From positions 127,719 to 191,718 of the forward strand of contig CAYVAT010000002.1 of the NCBI GenBank assembly GCA_964449165.1: a stretch of 64,000 nucleotides of DNA, read 5' to 3'. The notes beneath the pieces were generated by a model. That model searched no databases. It saw only the letters and a list, made by a program, of their open reading frames with translations, and had not been told where the DNA came from. Source of the stretch: CAYSCW01 sp964449165 (GTDB lineage Bacteria > Acidobacteriota > Aminicenantia > Aminicenantales > Aminicenantaceae). A program made the translations under genes and the position numbers. Of this stretch, positions 58,203 to 64,000 are shown one piece after another (within the stretch, counting starts at the first letter, position 1; the number at the start of each line of letters is the position of its first letter).

Positions 58203-60947
58203 ATGAATTCAAAAAAATTGAGAGCTGACTTTTTGAAAGTGTTGTTGCTCCTTCTTTTTTTTTGTTTGATAAGCCTTATCATAGAGATCGCCTTTTTCAA
58301 TAAAGGTTTTTTTCACAGAGAAGGCAGCAGGGATGGCATCCTTTTTGATTATTACTGGATACGCCACTTGGCTGTTTTCGTGCTCCTAATACTCTCGTTT
58401 ATTATCCAGAAAAAGAGAATTGACTTTAGAAATCTAAAACCCTATTCAGCATTCGTTCTCTTGCTCGTGAATATTGTTCCAGGCATATCCTCGATAAGTA
58501 AATATTTTTTTCTTTTCTTGTCTTTCCTCTTATTCCTGTATCTCAAATCTAACTGCAATTCCCTGCAATACAGAAAGTTACTGCGCAAAAATTTGTATAT
58601 CATCATATTTTTTATTGTCTTGTTCATACTGTTTTTTCCTTTGCTTTTTAGAGAAGGTTATGTGTATGACCCTCTTGCATTGTACATGCATTGGCCGGGA
58701 TATCGATTATCATATGTTTCAGGGTTAAGAGAGACAACTGGCGGGGCAAGTGACTTATTCGATGCTTTTTTACCCCAATGGAATTATACCTATCATTCTA
58801 TAAGAGAGGGAACCTTCCCTTTATGGCGGTTTAACAAGGGATTAGGAGTTCCTCAGTATGAACAATCTTATCACCCTGAAAAGTTGATACCATTCATTGT
58901 AGAGCCCACAGAAGCTCTTACTCTTGTTGTCTTACTCAAATTATTTTTATGCATGATGGGGATGTATTTTCTCCTGCGTGTGATGAGGGTTAGAGAAATA
59001 GCAGCCACTATAGGGGGAATCGGCTATGCTCTTTCCGGTTTTGTTATCGGCTGGTTGCATGGCCCTCAATCTTCTGTTTCCTATCACATCCCCTTTCTCT
59101 TCTTCTTTCTGATAAGTTACCTCTATACCAAGAAGTTGAAGTTTTTGTTTTATTTTGCCCTCTGGAGTGGCCTTATAATTTATTCAGGTTTTCTTCCAGT
59201 AGCCGGATATTCCTATTATGGGATCGGGCTTTTTTTAATTTTCTTCTATGGGCTTGATAGGCGAAGGCTTCTTCCCAAGGTTAAAGAGGCCCTTAAGATA
59301 TCACTCTATTGGGTTTTAGGCATGATGATTGTCTCGTTTCACTTCCTCTCGATGTACTATTCTATTTTCATCAGCAGGAGCATTGACATTTCCTATAGAC
59401 ATATCGGTAAAGTCCCTTATCTTTTACCTAAATACTTTAAAAATATTATTTTTCCCTCTTATTACGGTGGGGATATAACACCCGAGATTAGACCATACAT
59501 CAGCTCAATTTTGATCCTCTTTTTGATTTCGGGGCTCATCGTCTTGGCGCTTAAATTCAGAAAATTTTCGAGAAAATTTATCGACAGAGAAAAAGATTAT
59601 TTTTCTTTTCTCCTTTTACTCGTTCCATTTTCAATGGCCATGTTTGGTCTTTTCCCCTTTTATCAGATTAGTTGTAAGCTTCCTGTTTTGAATTCCTCTC
59701 CGCTTTCTAGACTGCAAAGCATGACTTGTTTTCTTCTTGTGATCCTCGGGATTAAAGGCTTAGAATTGTTTCTACAATCATATGGCAGAATTTTGAGGTT
59801 TTACAGAAGGAGAAAATACCTCTTTTTGACAGTGACTGGGATCCTGTTTCTTGTGTTGAGTTTGATTGCAATAACTTCTTTGATCTCTGATGGAGAGACA
59901 AAATATCATACGGTTTATCCTGTCTTTATTTTCGCCTCGATTGTTATTCTCGCCTTTCAATCATCGATTTGGTTAAAAAAGAATACGGTTTTTTTCCTTA
60001 CCTTCTTGCTCCTTCTAGTCTCGGTTGAGACGATAATACAAAACCATCGTTATGTTGCGGTCAATAAGAGAATTAATTTCATAACAGAAGTGGATGTCCC
60101 TCTTGTTGATTTTTTGAAAAGAAATTTAAAAAAATATGAAGGAATTTTGGTTTTCGATTCAAATTTTAACACCGACGGCACCTTAGGAAACTATGGCCTA
60201 AGAGAAAAAATTGTCCATCAGTTCTTCCATCCCGACCACAAAGCTTTAATTGTTGATACGTTTTCGGAAGAATCATTCATGACCCCAACAGCCCCTGCGC
60301 TTTCTTCTCCCTCAACTGATTTTTCATCCTCCTTTATTCAACTCATGGGGGTGAAGTATCTTATTTTTCGTTATGAGTTTAAAGGCGGCAGACTTCCTCC
60401 TTATTATAAGCTTGTCTACAGCAACTTGGATGGAAAAGTTTATAAAAATAATTTATACAGGAGGAATAAAGGAATATTTTTCTGCAAGCCGGAATATTTT
60501 ATGCCCGAAGATAAGGAAGATATTATAAGAAAAGTCAGAACCATGGAGTACTCAAGGTATGTTTATATAGAGAATGATAAAAAATTAAGATTAATGCATA
60601 AAGACAGAATGTCCTGCTCCATTCGTATCATGGCCTATACACCGAACAAAATTATCTATAGATATCGAGCAAACAGCGATGGAATACTTACTTTTCCTGA
60701 AGCTTATAATAGGGACTGGTCTGTAGCCGTCAACGGGAAGAAGAGGAAGGTTCTCAGAACAAACCTCGTCTTCAGGGGAGTGGCCGTAAAGGAGGGAGAG
60801 GGGGAGATTGTTTTTCAGTTCCGGGTGTCGACACGTTTCAAGATATTAGTATTGATAGGGTTCATTGGGCTTCTTTCTCTGCTGAGTTTGTATATCCTTT
60901 CTGAAAGGTTAAATAGAGTGAAAGAAGGAGAAGCCAGGATAAGATGA
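58203..60947 (+). CDS. YfhO-like multi-pass membrane protein (GT-C type)
   Basis: About 914 residues with a dozen or more transmembrane helices and a C-terminal periplasmic domain (from about 620), as in the YfhO/GT-C family linked to glycosylation of lipids or teichoic acid. Visible: PLALYMHWPGYRLSY loop with FDAFLPQWNYTYHSIREGTF and PLWRFNKGLGVPQYEQSYHP (the DxxxQ-like first loop), and late FPEAYNRDWSVAVNGK, typical of YfhO C-terminal sequence. ATG is chosen; a TTG six codons earlier is equally open and neither has a Shine-Dalgarno sequence. Its stop overlaps the GT9 gene (ATGA). The sugar and acceptor are unknown. Confidence 0.8.
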   Translation: MNSKKLRADFLKVLLLLLFFCLISLIIEIAFFNKGFFHREGSRDGILFDYYWIRHLAVFVLLILSFIIQKKRIDFRNLKPYSAFVLLLVNIVPGISSISKYFFLFLSFLLFLYLKSNCNSLQYRKLLRKNLYIIIFFIVLFILFFPLLFREGYVYDPLALYMHWPGYRLSYVSGLRETTGGASDLFDAFLPQWNYTYHSIREGTFPLWRFNKGLGVPQYEQSYHPEKLIPFIVEPTEALTLVVLLKLFLCMMGMYFLLRVMRVREIAATIGGIGYALSGFVIGWLHGPQSSVSYHIPFLFFFLISYLYTKKLKFLFYFALWSGLIIYSGFLPVAGYSYYGIGLFLIFFYGLDRRRLLPKVKEALKISLYWVLGMMIVSFHFLSMYYSIFISRSIDISYRHIGKVPYLLPKYFKNIIFPSYYGGDITPEIRPYISSILILFLISGLIVLALKFRKFSRKFIDREKDYFSFLLLLVPFSMAMFGLFPFYQISCKLPVLNSSPLSRLQSMTCFLLVILGIKGLELFLQSYGRILRFYRRRKYLFLTVTGILFLVLSLIAITSLISDGETKYHTVYPVFIFASIVILAFQSSIWLKKNTVFFLTFLLLLVSVETIIQNHRYVAVNKRINFITEVDVPLVDFLKRNLKKYEGILVFDSNFNTDGTLGNYGLREKIVHQFFHPDHKALIVDTFSEESFMTPTAPALSSPSTDFSSSFIQLMGVKYLIFRYEFKGGRLPPYYKLVYSNLDGKVYKNNLYRRNKGIFFCKPEYFMPEDKEDIIRKVRTMEYSRYVYIENDKKLRLMHKDRMSCSIRIMAYTPNKIIYRYRANSDGILTFPEAYNRDWSVAVNGKKRKVLRTNLVFRGVAVKEGEGEIVFQFRVSTRFKILVLIGFIGLLSLLSLYILSERLNRVKEGEARIR

Positions 60948-62128
60948 AATTCACCTCGATGCGGAGAATCGATTTTTATTTGGGATTTCTCCCTTGTCAT
61001 TTGCTTGGCTTTCTTCGGAAATTCAGAGGCAAGGATAAAATAAGGACCTCTCTCCCTGAGGCTCTCGAAAAAATTCTGGTCATTAAGTTCTTAGGGTTTG
61101 GCTCCATACTTATGACAACTCCTTTTCTGGGCGAATTAAAAAGGAACTCTCCTTCAACAGAGATTCATTTTTTGACTTTCTCGGATAATGTTGAGATCTG
61201 TGAGTCTGTTCCTCTCATCGACAGAATCTTTTTCCTGGAGAAGAAATCCCTGATGAGATTTGTCTTATCTCTGATCAAAACTCTTCGTCAAATAAGAAAA
61301 CAGAACTATGATGTCGTTTTTAATCTGGAATTTTTTTCAAATTTTTCCCTCCTCTTATCCTCTCTTTCCAGATCAAAGATGGTGCTCTGTTTTGGTGGAA
61401 GACATGAATACAGGAAAACGCTTTGTGATAGAATTGTTTCCTATGAGAACGAAATCCATATTATCGATAAATATCGCAATTTCCTGAAATTGTTGAATAT
61501 GGAATCTGTTCCTGGTGCGAAACAATTGATGGATTTGAAAGAAAGCTCGGATTCAAAGAAGGAAGTCTTGGATTTACTGGAAAGAAAACAGGTGGATGTC
61601 AACAGAGACTTTCTCGTTGTGGTCAACATCAATGCTGGCGAGATGTCGAGTATCAGGAAATGGCCACTCGAATATTTTCAACAAATCATTTCCTTTTTGC
61701 TCAGCCGAGAGAGAGTAAGGGTAATTCTAATCGGCGGGAAAGAAGAGAGGAGCTATGTATCTCGCTTGGAAAAGATGATTTCAAATGAGAGGGAGAAAGT
61801 CTTGAACCTCACCGGCAGCATATCATTGAAAGAACTTATTTCTTTGATGAAGGTGAGCGATCTGTTTTTGGGGAATGACAGCGGCCCTTTGCACCTTGCT
61901 GAAGCCTGTGGATTGCCGAGCATCAGTTTTTTTGGTCCAGAATCGCCAAAGGTTTATGGTCACTCAGGAAATAAAAATTATACGTTCTACTCGAACCTAT
62001 CCTGCAGTCCTTGTCTCAATGTTTATACCAATAAGGATACCCGGTGCAGGGATAATATATGTCTCAAGATGATCAAACCTGAGGAAGTTGTAAAAGTCCT
62101 TCAGGAGAAATATTTCAAAGATACTTAG
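60944..62128 (+). CDS. GT9-family glycosyltransferase (heptosyltransferase-like)
   Basis: 394-residue GT-B enzyme of the family containing LPS heptosyltransferases. ILVIKFLGFGSILMTTPFLG forms the N-terminal Rossmann start; the C-domain has VVVNINAGEMSSIRKWPLEY, VILIGGKEER and LFLGNDSGPLHLAEACGLPS, ISFFGPESPKVYGHSG (nucleotide-sugar loop). A final cysteine group (CSPCLNVYTNKDTRCRDN) is common in this family. About 50 extra N-terminal residues with a hydrophobic patch may associate with the membrane. Coupled to the YfhO-like gene by 4 bases, suggesting both act on the same lipid-linked glycan. Confidence 0.9.
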   Translation: MKFTSMRRIDFYLGFLPCHLLGFLRKFRGKDKIRTSLPEALEKILVIKFLGFGSILMTTPFLGELKRNSPSTEIHFLTFSDNVEICESVPLIDRIFFLEKKSLMRFVLSLIKTLRQIRKQNYDVVFNLEFFSNFSLLLSSLSRSKMVLCFGGRHEYRKTLCDRIVSYENEIHIIDKYRNFLKLLNMESVPGAKQLMDLKESSDSKKEVLDLLERKQVDVNRDFLVVVNINAGEMSSIRKWPLEYFQQIISFLLSRERVRVILIGGKEERSYVSRLEKMISNEREKVLNLTGSISLKELISLMKVSDLFLGNDSGPLHLAEACGLPSISFFGPESPKVYGHSGNKNYTFYSNLSCSPCLNVYTNKDTRCRDNICLKMIKPEEVVKVLQEKYFKDT

Positions 62129-62142
62129 CAATAAGCGTTCTT

Positions 62143-63024
62143 TCAGCTCTTCTCTTCAAGATATGATCTGGCTACAGCCACAGTGTGGTAGACTTCCTGG
62201 ACACTGCCTAAGCCGATGACCACAGAAGGTATGTTCTTCCCTTTTGCGTATTCAAAGGCTTCTTCAGGAGGGAGTGTGCCCCCGGCCATAATTTTTTTTG
62301 CGAGGATGTATTTATCCGTTTTTGCCAATAATTCTTCACAGACAGAAGCCGACGGTCTCATCATGAATCCTTTCTTGTTGAATGATGTGTGAACACCCCT
62401 GATGTCAAGATTCCATTCCTCGTATTTGGGAAAAGATCTCCCAAAGTTATGAGTGGCAATAAACGGCTCCGACTTAAAAGAATTTCGGATGAAGTCGCAA
62501 TAGACCTGGAAGACCCTTTTGTTGTCGTTGACTAGGGCTAAGTCAGCGATATGGCCATGGAGGATGACTGCTGGAACATCAAATTTTCGAAAGGGGGCGA
62601 GTTCAAGCTCCAGCATGCTTCTGATCAGAGTTTCGATATCCTTTGAAATGATTCCCTTTATACGGGAAGTTCCCTTTATGATAAATTTGACCTTTTCAAA
62701 AGTCTCTGTTCGTTTCAATTTTGATGTAACTGATCCTATCAATCCCTTGCTGCTCGATTCACGAACATATTCATAAGCATTGGGGACCACGGGAATGACT
62801 TTCATCCTGTTTTCTTTGGGAATTCTCTCCAGGGCATTTAAGACTCTCTCGTTATAAGCGCAGGTGATTGTATCCAATCCACTTTTTCGAGCTGCCTCCA
62901 CAACTCGGTACACTTCATCTTCATCGCTGAATTTTTCCAAGTAGCTTTTTGCTTTAGCTCTGGAAAGGTAGCTCACACCATCAAAAGGGTTTGAGCCGAG
63001 GATAATCTTTGAAAGCTTAAACAT
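62143..63024 (-). CDS. Unknown protein, possibly TIM-barrel
   Basis: 293 residues, not assigned to a family with confidence. It opens LSKIILGSNPFDGVSYLSRA; strand-like segments recur along it (LDTITCAYNERVLNALERIP, MKVIPVVPNAYEY, VPAVILHGHIADLALV, PFIATHNFGRSFP, IRGVHTSFNKKGFMMRPS, IPSVVIGLGSVQEVYHT). The alternating pattern and last segment are like aldo-keto reductase or other TIM-barrel enzymes, but no catalytic tetrad was located. It overlaps the Gfo/Idh/MocA gene by 8 bases (upstream, same strand), so it probably shares a sugar-related pathway. No signal peptide. Confidence 0.6.
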   Translation of the reverse strand: MFKLSKIILGSNPFDGVSYLSRAKAKSYLEKFSDEDEVYRVVEAARKSGLDTITCAYNERVLNALERIPKENRMKVIPVVPNAYEYVRESSSKGLIGSVTSKLKRTETFEKVKFIIKGTSRIKGIISKDIETLIRSMLELELAPFRKFDVPAVILHGHIADLALVNDNKRVFQVYCDFIRNSFKSEPFIATHNFGRSFPKYEEWNLDIRGVHTSFNKKGFMMRPSASVCEELLAKTDKYILAKKIMAGGTLPPEEAFEYAKGKNIPSVVIGLGSVQEVYHTVAVARSYLEEKS

Positions 63025-64000
63025 CTGAAATCTCCATTTCCATATCTACCAGCTTATGGTTTTCCGCAGAATGGTAGATTCCTTCTATGATACGCTGGAC
63101 AGCAAACCCATCTCTTCCTGAGACGAGAGGTGTTTTTTTCTGAAGGCAGCATTCCACAAAATGTTTATCCTCGATGTTGAACTCTTCGCTCCCCAAGAAG
63201 AAATCAGCAGAATCACCCAAGTCGATCTTGTGTAAAGTTGTCCATCCTGCTTTAAAACCGAGTGAAGAGCTGTTGAGATAGATCTTTATCATATCGTTGG
63301 TCACTTCCATTTTTCCTCTTTCGCCTTCGATGGTCAGGTTGATTTCTTGGAGTCTGAACCCGGGGGTACTCCACGAGGCATCCATCATGCCCTGGACGCC
63401 ATTTGTGAATTCGAATGAAACGAAGGCGCAGTCTTCTACATCTGAATAGACCCTCTGAGTTTGGGAGAAAACATACTTGATATCACCGAAATACCACCAT
63501 AAGAGGTGAATAAGATGAGATGCGCTGTTGATGATGATTCCTCCCCCGGACTTTTCTTTCTGATAAAGCCAACCTGACTGTCTTTTGAGGACCACACTTA
63601 TAAAAGTGGAGGCATTGACCCGGAATACCCTTCCCAATATTTTTTTTATGAGCAGTGCTTTGACTTTCTGGAAAACAGGATGAAAGGCAAAAGAGTATCC
63701 CGTGGCTAGGATTATCTCTTCAGGATTATGCAAATCCAATATTTTTTTTGCTGATTCGAGTGACTCAGCCAGGGGTTTTTCGATAAATTGATGGACTTTA
63801 TAATCTCGACACAGTTCAGACACTTCAAAATGGGTAAATGCTGGAGTGCAAATGTAAACAGCATCCATAGAGACAGAATCCATCATCTTCTTTATGTTTG
63901 AAAAAAAGAGAATATCAGGACTGAGATTTTTAGAATATTGGCCCAGCTGTTTTTCGACATCGGCAGAGGCAACTATTTCTGCATCCTTGATTGTTTTCAG
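63017..64000 (-). CDS. Gfo/Idh/MocA family oxidoreductase, 5'-truncated by the window edge
   Basis: NAD(P)-dependent sugar or inositol dehydrogenase type protein. The frame is open to the last base of the window; 38 codons lie before the first internal ATG and continue the Rossmann domain (IKDAEIVASADVEKQ...SVSMDAVYICTPAFTHF). Motifs: AVYICTPAFTHFEVS, VHQFIEKPLAESLESAKKIL (the E-K-P loop with catalytic-region Lys), SGGGIIINSASHLIHLLWWY (His region) and a C-terminal alpha/beta domain (EINLTIEGERGKMEV). About 327 residues visible; only the first ~20-40 (G-x-G-x-x-G strand) are missing. Substrate unknown; with the unknown downstream gene it may modify a nucleotide or surface sugar. Confidence 0.9.
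   Translation of the reverse strand: MKTIKDAEIVASADVEKQLGQYSKNLSPDILFFSNIKKMMDSVSMDAVYICTPAFTHFEVSELCRDYKVHQFIEKPLAESLESAKKILDLHNPEEIILATGYSFAFHPVFQKVKALLIKKILGRVFRVNASTFISVVLKRQSGWLYQKEKSGGGIIINSASHLIHLLWWYFGDIKYVFSQTQRVYSDVEDCAFVSFEFTNGVQGMMDASWSTPGFRLQEINLTIEGERGKMEVTNDMIKIYLNSSSLGFKAGWTTLHKIDLGDSADFFLGSEEFNIEDKHFVECCLQKKTPLVSGRDGFAVQRIIEGIYHSAENHKLVDMEMEISDV

Noticed and set aside
1..64000. CRISPR arrays, rRNA operons, prophage or intact transposase genes
   Set aside because: None seen: no regularly spaced direct repeats, no rRNA sequence, and no integrase or transposase among the frames read.
1..64000. Selenoprotein genes with in-frame TGA to go with the SelB-like protein
   Set aside because: No recognised gene in the window is interrupted by an in-frame TGA; the Fe-S, thioredoxin and DUF362 genes all use Cys codons at their key positions.

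Overview
This window reads as a gene-dense chromosomal segment of an anaerobic, Gram-negative bacterium. LpxD, an outer-membrane beta-barrel, an O-antigen ligase-like protein and a WecA/MraY-type transferase point to a diderm envelope. Electron transfer flavoprotein, a membrane polyferredoxin, archaeal-type phosphoglycerate mutase (ApgM) and a catabolic-looking carbamate kinase/ornithine carbamoyltransferase pair point to anaerobic metabolism. Gene content and style resemble Acidobacteriota/Aminicenantes-like lineages, but this is an impression from protein recognition only. No rRNA or other decisive phylogenetic marker was read against a database. No phage, plasmid, CRISPR or intact transposase gene is visible.

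Layout: (1) 1-2.9 kb, + strand: 3' end of fabF, then etfB-etfA. (2) 3.0-7.9 kb, - strand: NapH/NapG-like polyferredoxin coupled to a DUF362 Tat protein, an AMIN/Amidase_3 cell-wall amidase, and apgM. (3) 8.0-22.1 kb, + strand: guaA, dnaE, a degenerate receiver protein, valS, birA, coaX, an unknown gene, rnr, and a SelB C-terminal half without a GTPase domain. (4) 22.1-27.3 kb, - strand operon: a P-loop protein of the cyclic-2,3-diphosphoglycerate synthetase family, arcC, argF, and a 688-aa unknown protein. (5) 27.3-28.7 kb, the least gene-dense part: palindromic repeats, one possible tiny basic ORF, yfcE-like phosphodiesterase, and the promoter of a tRNA-Val(GAC). (6) 28.7-47 kb, + strand housekeeping run: thrS-infC-rpmI-rplT-pheS-pheT-zapB-like-zapA, rny-ymdB, xseA-xseB-ispA-dxs-tlyA-nadK, then glgA-trxA-trxB. 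(7) 47-58 kb, - strand envelope and energy genes: an undecaprenyl-phosphate sugar-1-phosphate transferase, O-antigen ligase-like protein, Fo genes atpZ-atpI-atpB-atpE, yihY, lpxD; and, transcribed before these, a beta-propeller/SGNH/BACON protein and an outer-membrane barrel. (8) 58-64 kb: YfhO-like membrane protein and GT9 glycosyltransferase on +, then an unknown (TIM-barrel-like) protein and a truncated Gfo/Idh/MocA dehydrogenase on -.

Translation signals fall into two styles. Genes inside operons usually have clear Shine-Dalgarno sequences or 4-20 nt stop/start overlaps. Several operon-first genes (apgM, guaA, thrS, glgA) lack one and have a sigma70-like promoter whose predicted start of transcription falls at or a few bases before the start codon, suggesting leaderless mRNAs. 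infC has no AUG, GUG or UUG available and must start at AUC behind AGGAGG, fitting IF3 autoregulation.

The strongest candidates for something undescribed are: a three-copy intergenic hairpin repeat whose loop is conserved (GCCAAGACCCTCCCACCC ... CCACTATGGGCTTC) while the stem changes on both sides together (27460-27531, 28497-28561 reversed, 52733-52804); and a protein made of SelB domain III plus its winged helices, without the GTPase, coupled to rnr.
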